Source of the DNA: Flectobacillus sp. BAB-3569
GTDB taxonomy: Bacteria; Bacteroidota; Bacteroidia; Cytophagales; Spirosomataceae
DNA: 64,000 nt
Reading direction: 5' to 3'
Assembly: GCF_002270355.1 (NCBI RefSeq)
Contig: NZ_NJFZ01000005.1
Span: 248,001 to 312,000, forward strand
The notes below the pieces were generated by a model, which saw only the letters and a list, made by a program, of their open reading frames with translations, made no database searches and was not told the DNA's origin. Each line of letters opens with the position of its first letter. Positions within the stretch are counted from its first letter, which is position 1. The translations under genes and the position numbers were made by a program. This document shows, piece after piece, positions 26,606-36,196 of the stretch.

Positions 26606-27583
26606 ATGAATTTTGAATCACGCATAGATTTAAGCGAATTGCATCAGGCGGTTACAGAAATACGCGAACAAATAGGCAAAATTGTTGTTGGTCAGCCACA
26701 AACGGTTGATTTATTGCTGACAGCACTTTTAGCCGATGGACATATCCTATTAGAAGGCGTACCTGGCGTTGCCAAAACCTTGATGGCAAAACTTTTGTCA
26801 CGCACGATTTCGGTAGACTTTAGCCGAATTCAATTTACGCCCGATATGATGCCTTCGGATGTAATAGGCACAGCCGTTTTTAATCCCAAAGTCAGTGATT
26901 TTGAGTTTAGAAAAGGGCCTATTTTTTCCAATATTGTACTAATCGATGAAATCAATCGCTCGCCTGCTAAAACGCAATCGGCTTTGTTTGAGGTGATGGA
27001 AGAGCGTCAGATTACCAATGCAGGCACGACCTATCAGATGTCATTTCCGTTTTTAGTAATTGCTACCCAAAATCCTATCGAACAAGAAGGGACATATCGC
27101 CTTCCAGAAGCACAACTTGACCGTTTTATGTTCAAAATTTTGGTAGGCTACCCCAATCTCAGCGAAGAAATTGACATTCTGAAAGGTCATCAAAGTCGTG
27201 CTAAAGAGGACGCAGGTAAGGTAGAAGACCGTATTTCGCCTGTTGTGTCTTCTGAACAATTGTATAGCTTGAGAGCCAAAGTAAAACAGGTTATAGTAGA
27301 AGAAAACATTTTAGAATACATTGCCAAGTTGATTCACGAAACCCGTCGTTCAAAATTCCTCTATTTAGGCGCCTCTCCACGTGCTTCGGTAGCCATGTTG
27401 CAAGCATCTAAAGCTTTTGCGGCCATTCGTGGAAGAGATTTTGTTACGCCAGAAGATATCCAAGAATTATTGCCTGCCATTCTTCGCCATCGTGTGGCAC
27501 TTACGCCCGAAAAAGAAATGGAAGGAGCTAACGTAGAAGATGTTCTTAAAGGAATTGTACAAAAAATAGAAGTACCACGATAA
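26606..27583 (+). CDS. MoxR family AAA+ ATPase
   Basis: A 325-residue cytosolic AAA+ ATPase. Walker A is GVPGVAKT (51-58), Walker B VLIDEINRSP (about 111-120), sensor 1 is in VIATQNPIEQEGTYRLPEAQ with the following LDRFMF, and a C-terminal lid with GASPRAS is present. MoxR proteins act as chaperone-like ATPases, often with a DUF58 partner that binds metal via a VWA-like fold. Here no DUF58 gene follows; the next gene is a riboswitch-controlled receptor. It closes the RDD-SpoIIM-DUF4129-DUF4350 cluster. Confidence 0.93.
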   Translation: MNFESRIDLSELHQAVTEIREQIGKIVVGQPQTVDLLLTALLADGHILLEGVPGVAKTLMAKLLSRTISVDFSRIQFTPDMMPSDVIGTAVFNPKVSDFEFRKGPIFSNIVLIDEINRSPAKTQSALFEVMEERQITNAGTTYQMSFPFLVIATQNPIEQEGTYRLPEAQLDRFMFKILVGYPNLSEEIDILKGHQSRAKEDAGKVEDRISPVVSSEQLYSLRAKVKQVIVEENILEYIAKLIHETRRSKFLYLGASPRASVAMLQASKAFAAIRGRDFVTPEDIQELLPAILRHRVALTPEKEMEGANVEDVLKGIVQKIEVPR

Positions 27584-27628
27584 TTCAAACTTTTCTAGCT
27601 TCCGAATCGATTGTATCACTTTTCATCA

Positions 27629-27636
27629 TACCTTTG
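27629..27636 (+). promoter_or_regulatory. -7 promoter element before the TPP riboswitch
   Basis: TACCTTTG matches TAnnTTTG and lies 13 bases before the riboswitch. A TTG stands at 27611, slightly too close for the usual spacing. Confidence 0.5.
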
Positions 27637-27648
27637 CAGTCACAATCA

Positions 27649-27729
27649 CAAAAAAGGGGTGCCTCATAACAACGGGCTGAGATTATACCCATTGAACCTG
27701 ATACAGGTAATGCTGTCGAAGGGATTTTG
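27649..27729 (+). ncRNA. TPP riboswitch (THI element)
   Basis: All invariant blocks of the thiamin pyrophosphate aptamer are present in order: GGGGTGCC (27656-27663), CTGAGA (27677-27682), ACCC (27687-27690), GAACCTGAT (27694-27702), GGTAAT (27706-27711) and GAAGGGA (27718-27724). P1 closes between CAAAA (27649-27653) and TTTTG (27725-27729). Downstream, GACAGG (27804-27809) can pair with CCTGTC (27824-27829), a hairpin that ends four bases before the ATG at 27833 and could be the expression platform acting on translation. Binding of TPP should switch the receptor off. Confidence 0.93.
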
Positions 27730-27832
27730 ATGATAGATCGTGGTACAATCTTTCTATCATTCAATCAATCAATTTTTTACGGGTTATTATTATTGTTAAA
27801 TCGGACAGGATTTGGCTCCTTTACCTGTCGTT

Positions 27833-30271
27833 ATGTTTTCAAAAATGATGAAAAATTTAACGACTGAGCGCTTTTTCGCAAAAACTCTTCTAAGCGAGTT
27901 AGCGCAAAAAGCTTTTATGGTTATGTTATTGTGCAGTCTGACCATATCGGCTTATGCACAATTGAGTATTTCGGGTAAAGTAACTGACAGCGAAACCAAA
28001 AAAGGATTGGCTGGCGCAACCCTTACCATCGACAATACGATGCGTGGAACAATTACTGATGCACAAGGCAATTTTGTTATTAAAAATCTCAAAAAAGGTA
28101 CTTATACGATCAAGGTAAGCTTTGTAGGTTTTGAGAAACAAAGTAATTCTATTGAGCTTCAGCAAAATACTAACATTTCTTTTTCGCTTCAAAAAAGCTC
28201 TTTTATGGCCGACGAAGTAGTGGTAAATGCTACTCGTGCTAATGAAAAATCGGCTGTAGCTTACACTAATGTGAGTAAAGAAGACCTTCAAAAGCAAAAT
28301 CTGGGTCAGGATATCCCACAATTACTCAACTTTACACCTTCGTTGGTAACAACCTCGGATGCTGGAGCTGGGATTGGTTATACGGGTATTCGTATTCGTG
28401 GTACAGACGCTACTCGTATTAATGTTACCATCAACGGTATTCCGCTCAACGATGCCGAATCACAAGGAGTTTATTGGGTGAATATGCCTGATTTTGCTAG
28501 TTCGACCAACTCTATCCAGATTCAGCGTGGTGTAGGTACTTCTACAAACGGCGCTGGAGCGTTTGGGGCAAGTGTCAATATGTCTACCAACGAATTTAGA
28601 AAAGATGCTTACGCAGAATCAAACAATTCATTTGGATCATTTAATACGTTCAAAAATACCGTTTTAGTTGGTTCAGGTCTTTTAAATAATCGTTTTACAT
28701 TAGACGCTCGTTTGTCGAGACTTAAATCTGATGGTTATATCGATCGTGCTTCTTCCGACCTTCGTTCGTTTTATTTATCAGGTGCCTATTTTACCAAAAA
28801 ATCTTTTTATCGTTTGAATGTATTTTCTGGTAAAGAAAAAACTTACCAAGCATGGGAAGGTGTTCCTGAGTACTTGTTGAGCACCAACCGTACTTACAAT
28901 CCTTATACGTATCCAAACCAAACCGATAATTATCAGCAAGACCATTACCAATTATTATCGTCGCATAGCCTTTCATCGAATTGGTCTTTCAACTTCAACT
29001 TGCATTATACTTACGGACGTGGCTATTATGAGCAATTTAAGGAGCAAGATAAATTCTCGAAATATGGTTTGCCCAATGTAGTTATTGGCAATACGACTAT
29101 CACAAAAACCGATTTAGTCCGTCAGAAATGGTTGGATAATGATTTCTATGGAAGTACTTTTTCATTTGACTACAAAGGTAATAATCGCTTGAGTGCCAAT
29201 ATTGGTGGTGCTTGGAACCAATATGATGGTCGTCACTACGGACAAATTATTTGGGCACAATATGCTTCAACCGCTAAGCTAGGCGATAAATACTACAGTG
29301 GCACCGCTCTAAAAACAGACTTTAACCTTTACGGAAAAGTTTATTATCAATTAAGCGAGCAGCTAAATGCCTTTGCTGATTTGCAATATCGTACTGTTGG
29401 ATACAGCATTAAAGGAATTGACGATAACTTGGTAGATATTTCTCAAAGTAAAAACTATAATTTCTTTAACCCTAAAATGGGCTTAACCTATCAGGTTTCG
29501 GCAGGAACATCTGCATTTTTGTCATATAGCATTGGCAACAAAGAACCTAATCGCTCAGACTTTGTAGATAACCCAGGAAAAGCACCACAAGCAGAAACCT
29601 TGCGTGATTTGGAAGCTGGTTTTAAAACACAAAAAGGAAAAGTAGCTTTTGAAGCAAATGCTTATTGGATGGATTATAAAAACCAATTGGTTTTGACAGG
29701 AAAATTGAATGATGTGGGCACTCCAATTCGTATCAATGTACCAAGTAGCTACAGAATGGGACTTGAACTACAAGCAGGTGTCCAATTGACTAAAGCAGTG
29801 AAATGGAATGTAAATGCGACCCTCTCAAGCAACAAAATCAATAATTTCACTGAGGTAGTACCAAGTTATGACGAACCTTATATTGATGTGGAAAACAAGT
29901 TCGCTAAAACAGACATAGCCTTTTCACCCAATGTAATCGGTGGATCGCAATTGCTCTATACACCAACCAAAGGACTTGAACTAGGACTTTTGTCAAAATA
30001 TGTTGGAAAGCAATATATGGATAATACAAGCAATGAAAACCGCAAGTTGAATGCTTATTTTACCAACGATTTACGAATTCTTTATACATTCAAGCCATCA
30101 TTCTGTAGAGAATTAGGATTGAGTTTGTTGGGTAATAATATTTTCAATACGCTCTACGAATCAAATGGCTATACTTATAGCTATATCTACGAAGGCAAAA
30201 CGGTTACTGAAAACTTCTACTATCCACAAGCAGGATTTAACTTTTTGTTAGGAGTAAATATTAAGTTCTAA
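27833..30271 (+). CDS. TonB-dependent receptor under TPP riboswitch, probable thiamin uptake
   Basis: An outer-membrane receptor of about 812 residues. It has a signal peptide (ending ISAYAQ), a carboxypeptidase-regulatory-like domain (ISGKVTDSETKKGLAGATL, about 45-125), a plug with IRIRGTDATRINVTINGIPL and a beta-barrel with the usual C-terminal aromatic residue (NFLLGVNIKF, terminal Phe). The TPP riboswitch right upstream says that it is made when thiamin is short; riboswitch-controlled TonB receptors for thiamin are known in Bacteroidota. The start is the ATG at 27833; an ATG at 27845 is equally possible, while the longer form from a TTG is unlikely. It is followed by a perfect terminator. 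Confidence 0.92.
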   Translation: MFSKMMKNLTTERFFAKTLLSELAQKAFMVMLLCSLTISAYAQLSISGKVTDSETKKGLAGATLTIDNTMRGTITDAQGNFVIKNLKKGTYTIKVSFVGFEKQSNSIELQQNTNISFSLQKSSFMADEVVVNATRANEKSAVAYTNVSKEDLQKQNLGQDIPQLLNFTPSLVTTSDAGAGIGYTGIRIRGTDATRINVTINGIPLNDAESQGVYWVNMPDFASSTNSIQIQRGVGTSTNGAGAFGASVNMSTNEFRKDAYAESNNSFGSFNTFKNTVLVGSGLLNNRFTLDARLSRLKSDGYIDRASSDLRSFYLSGAYFTKKSFYRLNVFSGKEKTYQAWEGVPEYLLSTNRTYNPYTYPNQTDNYQQDHYQLLSSHSLSSNWSFNFNLHYTYGRGYYEQFKEQDKFSKYGLPNVVIGNTTITKTDLVRQKWLDNDFYGSTFSFDYKGNNRLSANIGGAWNQYDGRHYGQIIWAQYASTAKLGDKYYSGTALKTDFNLYGKVYYQLSEQLNAFADLQYRTVGYSIKGIDDNLVDISQSKNYNFFNPKMGLTYQVSAGTSAFLSYSIGNKEPNRSDFVDNPGKAPQAETLRDLEAGFKTQKGKVAFEANAYWMDYKNQLVLTGKLNDVGTPIRINVPSSYRMGLELQAGVQLTKAVKWNVNATLSSNKINNFTEVVPSYDEPYIDVENKFAKTDIAFSPNVIGGSQLLYTPTKGLELGLLSKYVGKQYMDNTSNENRKLNAYFTNDLRILYTFKPSFCRELGLSLLGNNIFNTLYESNGYTYSYIYEGKTVTENFYYPQAGFNFLLGVNIKF

Positions 30272-30290
30272 GAACTTGTAATTCGTAAAA

Positions 30291-30326
30291 CAAAAGCCCC
30301 GAAATATTGATATTTCGGGGCTTTTG
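30291..30326. terminator. symmetrical terminator behind the thiamin receptor
   Basis: Perfect 16-bp arms CAAAAGCCCCGAAATA (30291-30306) and TATTTCGGGGCTTTTG (30311-30326), loop TTGA. Confidence 0.9.
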
Positions 30327-30506
30327 CATAAAGTGCGACCGTTTAATAAGATTCGCTACCACTACCTAATGAATATTTGCTATTTTTCGGGAGTATACAA
30401 AACGTCTGCATTGTCTTTTCCTTAAAGCAAATTAATACTTCTATAATCTATAAAGTTATTCCTAGTAAGTGGTTCTCTGGCTCGTAAGGTTACTTACGGG
30501 CCTTTT

Positions 30507-31112
30507 TTATTTGTAAGTACCAAGAGGAAAACTTAGTCCTACATTAACACTAAACACACGATTGGATACATCTAAAATTGGACTTTTGGCAATATCTGTA
30601 AGCCCTAGTGCATAACGAGCATCCAAATTCAACCACATTTTTTGGCTAAGTGCATAATTTACACCCACACCCAAAACAGCACTTACGTCAGTTGAACTAT
30701 AGCTACCGGCATAGTCGTATCCACTTTTATTGGCTACACTTGTTAAAAACCCTATTTGAGGACCAGCAAAAACCTTTGGTCTCCATGACCCTGTCGTTTT
30801 TTGAGAACCAAAGTAATACGTTGCAAGCAAAGGCACTTGTACATAATCTAATTTGAGATAATCATCGCTTCTCTCATAGTTAGCGCCTTGTTGGCTATAC
30901 AATACCTGCATTCCAAAGCCCCAGTGAGAAGTAGAGCTATAATTCAAGAAAAGCCCTGTTGAGAGTCCAGTTCTTGATTTTGTGTCAGAAAGCCCTGAGA
31001 GACTTGAAGAGTTTACTCCAACTGTAGGACCAAAAGATAAATTTTGTGCTTTTAAAAGTGGCGAACATACACACAATAAAGCAAGGATGGCGAATTTTTT
31101 AATGTTAAGCAT
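30507..31112 (-). CDS. outer-membrane beta-barrel protein (PorT-like)
   Basis: A 201-residue small outer-membrane barrel. The signal peptide (MLNIKKFAILALLCVCSPLL, cut after KAQ) is followed by eight or so alternating beta-strands: FGPTVGVNSSSL, TGLFLNYSSTSHWGFGMQVL, VQVPLLATYYFG, FAGPQIGFLTS and a C-terminal FSVNVGLSFPLG. This is the pattern of the 'outer membrane protein beta-barrel' family of this phylum. I take the ATG at 31112, because the longer form from 31148 adds a second hydrophobic piece. It has no clear partner; function unknown. Confidence 0.85.
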   Translation of the reverse strand: MLNIKKFAILALLCVCSPLLKAQNLSFGPTVGVNSSSLSGLSDTKSRTGLSTGLFLNYSSTSHWGFGMQVLYSQQGANYERSDDYLKLDYVQVPLLATYYFGSQKTTGSWRPKVFAGPQIGFLTSVANKSGYDYAGSYSSTDVSAVLGVGVNYALSQKMWLNLDARYALGLTDIAKSPILDVSNRVFSVNVGLSFPLGTYK

Positions 31113-31238
31113 AAGATTAAGGATTTTAATGAAAAATAAAACAATCACGACAGACCCAGTTGAGTCGCTGTTTGACTATAAAACCCAAAATTATCCCAAA
31201 TTATTGAGCACCTTTTGCTTGATTGAGTAAGCGGTTTA

Positions 31239-32434
31239 TTACTTGAATGCCGAAATACCCGTTATTTCAGCACCTAAAATCAGGAGATGAATATCGTGTG
31301 TACCCTCATAAGTAACCACCGATTCGAGGTTCATGAGGTGTCTCATAATGGGATATTCGCCCGTAATGCCCATACCTCCATGTAGTTGGCGTGCTTCACG
31401 AGCTATTTTTAACGCCATGTCAACATTGTTGCGTTTGGCCAATGAAATCTGTGCTGTGGTGGCTTTTCCAGCATTTTTGAGCATCCCCAAACGCCAGCAA
31501 ACTAATTGAGCTTTGGTAATCTCAGTAAGCATCTCTGCTAATTTTTTTGTACTAATTGAAAAGAAGCAATTGGTTTATCAAACTGAATTCTTTCTAGAGC
31601 ATACTTTTTTGCCGAATCAAAGCAATCCATCGCAGCCCCCAAAGCACCCCATGCTATGCCATAGCGTGCTGAATCCAAACACCCCAAAGGACCACGCAAG
31701 CCATCGGCATTGGGCAATAGATTTTCTTTAGGAACTTTGACATTATCAAATACCAGTTCGCCTGTACAACTCGCTCGCAAAGACCATTTTTGATGTATTT
31801 CTGGGGTCGAAAAGCCTTCCATTCCACGTTCTACGATAAGCCCTTTGATACGTCCTTGTTCATTTTTTGCCCAAACAACAGCAATATCTGCCATAGGAGC
31901 ATTGGATATCCACATTTTTGAACCATTGAGTAGATAATACTCTCCTTTATCTTCAATTCGGGTTTTCATGCCCGCAGGATTTGAACCAAAATCTGGTTCG
32001 GTCAAACCAAAACAGCCTAGGTATTCCCCTGTGGCTAATTTGGGCAAATACTTTTGTTTTTGTACCTCTGAGCCATATTCATAGATAGGATACATCACCA
32101 AAGAGCCTTGTACAGAAGCCATCGAGCGTAGACCCGAATCGCCTCTTTCAACTTCTTGCATCATCAGACCATAAGCGATATAATCCAATCCTCCAGCCCC
32201 ATATTTTTCAGGAATTGTTGGGCCCAAAAGCCCCATTTCTCCAAATTTTTTGACTAAATGTGCTGGAAAAACTGCTTTTTGAGCTGCATCTTCAATAATT
32301 GGGGATACTTCCTTTTTAATGAAATCCCTCACTGATTGACGTATTAGGAGGTGTTCTTCGGTCAATAAATCATCTATTTGATAAAAATCAGGTGATTCGA
32401 AGTTATCCACTTTGTTTGATTGATAAAATTCCAT
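31239..32434 (-). pseudogene. glutaryl-CoA dehydrogenase-like acyl-CoA dehydrogenase, frameshifted (one A missing)
   Basis: With one base added in the T7 run 31542-31548 (plus strand) the two reading frames join into a full acyl-CoA dehydrogenase of 398 residues, with the junction reading [20 protein letters not shown]. The first part has GLTEPDFGSNPAGMKT and KMWISNAPMADIAVVWA, the second [18 protein letters not shown] and the catalytic Glu in [14 protein letters not shown]. These blocks, and KWSLRASCTGELVFDNVKVP, resemble glutaryl-CoA dehydrogenase, which feeds lysine/tryptophan degradation; other short-chain substrates are possible. The start at 32434 follows the HMG-CoA lyase gene by 32 bases. 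Electrons would go via ETF to the Fe-S operon at 51.8 kb. Confidence 0.85.
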
Positions 32435-32466
32435 GGTTTTGTTTGTTTTGAAATACCCTGTCAAGG

Positions 32467-33303
32467 CTAAATAAATATCTTATGACTCAAGTCTATTGCC
32501 TTTTGCCAAGCTTGATGATTTATAGGATATGAGTCTTTGAATTTTTCTATAAGATTTATGGTATTAATATTTCCCACAAGCTCGTCATTCGCCATCGGAC
32601 AACCTCCAAATCCCCCAAGAGCACCATCAAAACGACGACAACCTGCATGATAGGCTGCTTGGATTTTTTCTTCCCAATTAAAAGGACTCGCATGGAAATG
32701 TGCTCCAAACTCGATTTGAGGATAAAGTGGAATTAAATGACTAAATAATTGCCCAATTAATGGAGATTCTGCAACGCCAACGGTATCTGACAAAGCAATT
32801 ATTTCTACGCCCAATAAAGCCATTTTTTCGGCCCATTCTCCGACAATATCAGGACTATACGGGTCGCCGTAGGGATTGCCAAAACCCATTGAGAAATAGA
32901 CTACCAGCTTTTTGTCATGTTTAAGACATAATCCCTGTATTGCCTTGACCGTTTCGAAAGCTTGGACAATTGAGCTATTGGTATTGCGTTGTTGGAAAGT
33001 TTCGGAAATAGAAAATGGGAATCCTAAATAAGTTATATGCTCAAACAAAACAGCTTGTTCGGCTCCTTTTAGGTTGGCAACGATTGCCAATAATTTAGTA
33101 GAAATACCTTCCAATTTTAGCTGATGATATACCTCGGCAGTATCTGCCATTTGAGGAATTGCTTTGGGAGAGACAAAACTGCCAAAATCCAATGTGTCAA
33201 ATCCTACTTGCAGTAGCGTGTTGAGATATTCCACTTTTAATGCAGTAGAAACCGGTGATTTCCAGCCTTGAATGGCATCTCTTGGGCATTCGATAATTTT
33301 CAT
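32467..33303 (-). CDS. hydroxymethylglutaryl-CoA lyase
   Basis: A 278-residue TIM-barrel lyase of the HMGL family, predicted to split 3-hydroxy-3-methylglutaryl-CoA into acetoacetate and acetyl-CoA, the end of leucine catabolism. The N-terminal ECPRDAIQGW contains the metal-binding and catalytic Arg-Asp pair, GAHFHAS gives the metal His pair, and FGGCPMANDELVGN has the catalytic flexible-loop Cys. I chose the ATG at 33303, in place of one 36 bases upstream, because it opens directly with the conserved strand MKIIECPRDAIQ. It is the first gene of a two-gene unit with the acyl-CoA dehydrogenase. Confidence 0.88.
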   Translation of the reverse strand: MKIIECPRDAIQGWKSPVSTALKVEYLNTLLQVGFDTLDFGSFVSPKAIPQMADTAEVYHQLKLEGISTKLLAIVANLKGAEQAVLFEHITYLGFPFSISETFQQRNTNSSIVQAFETVKAIQGLCLKHDKKLVVYFSMGFGNPYGDPYSPDIVGEWAEKMALLGVEIIALSDTVGVAESPLIGQLFSHLIPLYPQIEFGAHFHASPFNWEEKIQAAYHAGCRRFDGALGGFGGCPMANDELVGNINTINLIEKFKDSYPINHQAWQKAIDLSHKIFI

Positions 33304-33367
33304 AGTTTTTTGTTTATTGATGATTGTTTCAGGACTCAATATGAATGATTCTTATGAAAAAACAAAA

Positions 33368-33398
33368 AATCCCAATCAGAAGATTTCTGACTGGGATT
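33368..33398 (-). terminator. terminator behind the GH127 gene
   Basis: Arms AATCCCAATCAGA (33368-33380) and TCTGACTGGGATT (33386-33398); on the minus strand the stem is followed by a T-rich run. It closes the hydroxyproline locus on its left side. Confidence 0.8.
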
Positions 33399-33586
33399 CA
33401 TGCAATTACAATGGTTAGGTAATTAGAAAATATCTTTTTTTTGAGAGTGAAAGTATTTGATATTAAAACGCCTAACACAAAGCTCTTAGTATAATATCGG
33501 ATTGAGGATTTTTGATTTTAATCATGATAAACTTTTACAGTAAGCAAAATACGTACTGAATCTTTTGCTTACGGCATAGCCTAAAC

Positions 33587-35974
33587 CTACTTCACCGCCC
33601 ACTCTATAACCCCAGCAGCATTATCAACAGGTAGTTGCACTTCCATTTTGATTGCTTTGGTTGTTACAGGCTCAAATTGTACAGTATTGAGTTGATCTTT
33701 GGCTATTGGGCTTTGATTAATGACTTTTACTGGAATCCATTCTCCATCTTTTTGATAGTAAATTTTGTAAGAAGCAGGAATACGACATCCTCCCCAAGGA
33801 CTATCATCTAACCAATAAATGCTTGACGAGGATACTGTGTAAGTTTGGTCAAAATCGTATTGAAGATATTCGGTAGTATTCTTTTTAGGCCACCAATGCA
33901 AGAAATTGGCACTTTTATCATTGGAGTTTTCTACTTCATATTGGTCATTTAGTGCCTTGAGCATTAATAGATTACTGACAGAACCTGATACCTTACTTTT
34001 GCTGGCAATAGTGGGCGCAGGCGTTGGACGAGCCGCCGTTTCTTCATACGGAATCCAAACTGTCATTTCTGTAGCTCCACGATTGGCCCATGAATAGTAT
34101 GGAATAGCCTTGATATCTGTCGTTTTCTTTACCAATTCTTCAGAACCTACTTGTCTCTGTGTGGTAAATCCTTTCATGTTCAAAGTCATTACTCCGTTCA
34201 ACAAATCTTGTTGGTAAGAAGCTGTAATAGGAGCGGTTTTATCCACAACCAAACTCATGACTGATGCTGAGGTATTATCATTTCCTTCCAAACAATATAC
34301 CATCGGGCCTCTTTGCAAAGCAAATTTTGATTTGTCAGCTTTTACATTGCTGTTAGCCAAAATTTTTCTTACATCCATCGGAAGTGTGAAACTTACTTGA
34401 TCGCCTTTTTTCCAAACTCTATCTATTACGGCATAGCCTTTTTCCATTTTATAAGAAAAGAATTTACCATTTACCAAAAGCTGGATTGGACTTTCTGGCG
34501 TTTCATCTTTGTATAAATCCCCCGAAGAAGGCTTGCTCAATGCCCAACCCGGAATACGAATGCGTAAGGCAAATTGTGCTGTTTTTACAGGAGCAATCGT
34601 AATGTCATTTTTCCCTTCCCAAGGATAGGCCGTTTGTTGGGTAATTGTTACAGCCGTATTGGGTAATTGAATAGTGGCAGTACCACCTACAAAAAGGTTT
34701 ACGTAAAGATTTTTTTGGTTTTGAGCATAGGTATATCCCGGCACCGAGGGCAGGAATCTAGTCATATTTGAAACACAACAAGCACAATCCCACCAAGCAC
34801 GGCGCTGATGTTGCCCCATAGAAGCTAGTGGATTAGGATAGAAAAATTTGTCGCCACTCAATGAAATACCCGAAAGTAAACCATTGTAAAGTGTTCGTTC
34901 AAGGACATCGACATACTGAGCATCGCCATGTAATAAAAACATACGTTGGTTCCAGTATACATTGGCAATAGCAGCACAGGTTTCTGCGTAAGCACTCATG
35001 TTTGGCAAATCATAGTCGTCGCCAAAAGCCTCGCCATTGCCTGTCGCCCCGATTCCTCCTGTGATGTAAAGTTTTTTATCTACTACATCATGCCAAATAT
35101 CATCAATAGCAGACAAATAGGCCTTATCGCCAGTAAGTGCGGCCACGTCGGCCATCCCTGTGTACATATATGTGGCACGTACCGCATGACCTACAGCAGT
35201 GTGTTGTTCTACGACTTTTTTGTGCGATTGGCTATATTCTTGGTTAAGATGCCCTTCTTTTCCTCTTAAGTCTAAAAAGAACTTAGCTAAATCAAGATAG
35301 GCTTTTTTGCCAGTGACTCTATACAATTTTGTCAACCCTGTTTCTACGATTTGGTGTCCAGGAAAGCGTTCTTCTTTGCCCCAACCAAAGGTTTTTACTA
35401 ATAAATCTGCATTTTTGATGGCAATATTCAAGAGGTTCTTTTTACCTGTAGCCTGATAATGTGCAACCGCCGACTCGAACAAGTGACCAGAATTGTATAG
35501 TTCGTGGCTCAAATCTTCTTCTTTTTCCCAACGTTTAGTGCCAAGCCATTCATGAGGCTTTTGGATTGGCATGGTTCTAAAAGTGTATAAATATCCATCA
35601 GCCTCCTGAGCCGAGCCAATAATCGTAATTAATGAATCAAGATAGGTTTCTAGCTGAGGGTTTTTCTGAGTTTGCAGGCTGTAAGAAGCGCCTTCAATGA
35701 CCTTATAAAGATCTGTGTCATCAAAGGTAAAAGAAGTGCTCTTATCGGCTGGAATTTGCTTGGCAGCTTTACGGAAATTGTCAATACGCCCCGTGATTTT
35801 ACATTGATTAAGCGTGTAAGGAATAGTCACATTGGCATTAACCTGCATTTTAGGGGTCCAAAAATTATCCTTAAAATGAACTTGTGTAAATGCCACAGGC
35901 TGAATAGGATAATCGCCTTTTTGGGCAAAAGCTCCTAAACAAAAAAAGCAGAAAAGTATTGTTTTTTGTATCAT
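33587..35974 (-). CDS. secreted GH127 beta-L-arabinofuranosidase (HypBA1-like)
   Basis: A 795-residue exported glycosidase (signal MIQKTILFCFFCLGAFAQ). The catalytic alpha/alpha barrel carries the GH127 zinc-thiolate site: E331 and C333 in SAYAETCAA, then C397-A-C399-C400 in WWDCACC. E315 lies exactly 16 residues before E331, the same spacing as the acid/base Glu322 and zinc ligand Glu338 of HypBA1, whose Cys417 nucleophile corresponds to C399. HypBA1 removes terminal beta-L-arabinofuranose from the arabinosides linked to hydroxyproline. The tail after about 650 is a beta-sandwich (YLQYDFDQTYTVSSSSIYW) that may bind sugar. It lies next to the hydroxyproline permease and epimerase genes on the same strand. 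Confidence 0.92.
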   Translation of the reverse strand: MIQKTILFCFFCLGAFAQKGDYPIQPVAFTQVHFKDNFWTPKMQVNANVTIPYTLNQCKITGRIDNFRKAAKQIPADKSTSFTFDDTDLYKVIEGASYSLQTQKNPQLETYLDSLITIIGSAQEADGYLYTFRTMPIQKPHEWLGTKRWEKEEDLSHELYNSGHLFESAVAHYQATGKKNLLNIAIKNADLLVKTFGWGKEERFPGHQIVETGLTKLYRVTGKKAYLDLAKFFLDLRGKEGHLNQEYSQSHKKVVEQHTAVGHAVRATYMYTGMADVAALTGDKAYLSAIDDIWHDVVDKKLYITGGIGATGNGEAFGDDYDLPNMSAYAETCAAIANVYWNQRMFLLHGDAQYVDVLERTLYNGLLSGISLSGDKFFYPNPLASMGQHQRRAWWDCACCVSNMTRFLPSVPGYTYAQNQKNLYVNLFVGGTATIQLPNTAVTITQQTAYPWEGKNDITIAPVKTAQFALRIRIPGWALSKPSSGDLYKDETPESPIQLLVNGKFFSYKMEKGYAVIDRVWKKGDQVSFTLPMDVRKILANSNVKADKSKFALQRGPMVYCLEGNDNTSASVMSLVVDKTAPITASYQQDLLNGVMTLNMKGFTTQRQVGSEELVKKTTDIKAIPYYSWANRGATEMTVWIPYEETAARPTPAPTIASKSKVSGSVSNLLMLKALNDQYEVENSNDKSANFLHWWPKKNTTEYLQYDFDQTYTVSSSSIYWLDDSPWGGCRIPASYKIYYQKDGEWIPVKVINQSPIAKDQLNTVQFEPVTTKAIKMEVQLPVDNAAGVIEWAVK

Positions 35975-36196
35975 AGCTATTTATTGAATTAGTGAGTTGG
36001 TGAATTGTGAATTAGTGAATGAAATGAGTCAAACAACTAAATTCTTTTAAATTTCAATGAGGAAGTTTGTAGTTATTTTCTTTACCCTGCTATTTGAGTA
36101 GCAGGCGAGTAGTGGCGAGTGGAAATTTTGTTTTTCGATAAATGCCAAATATTTTTTTAACATACTCTCATTCACTCATTCATAATTCACACCGCA

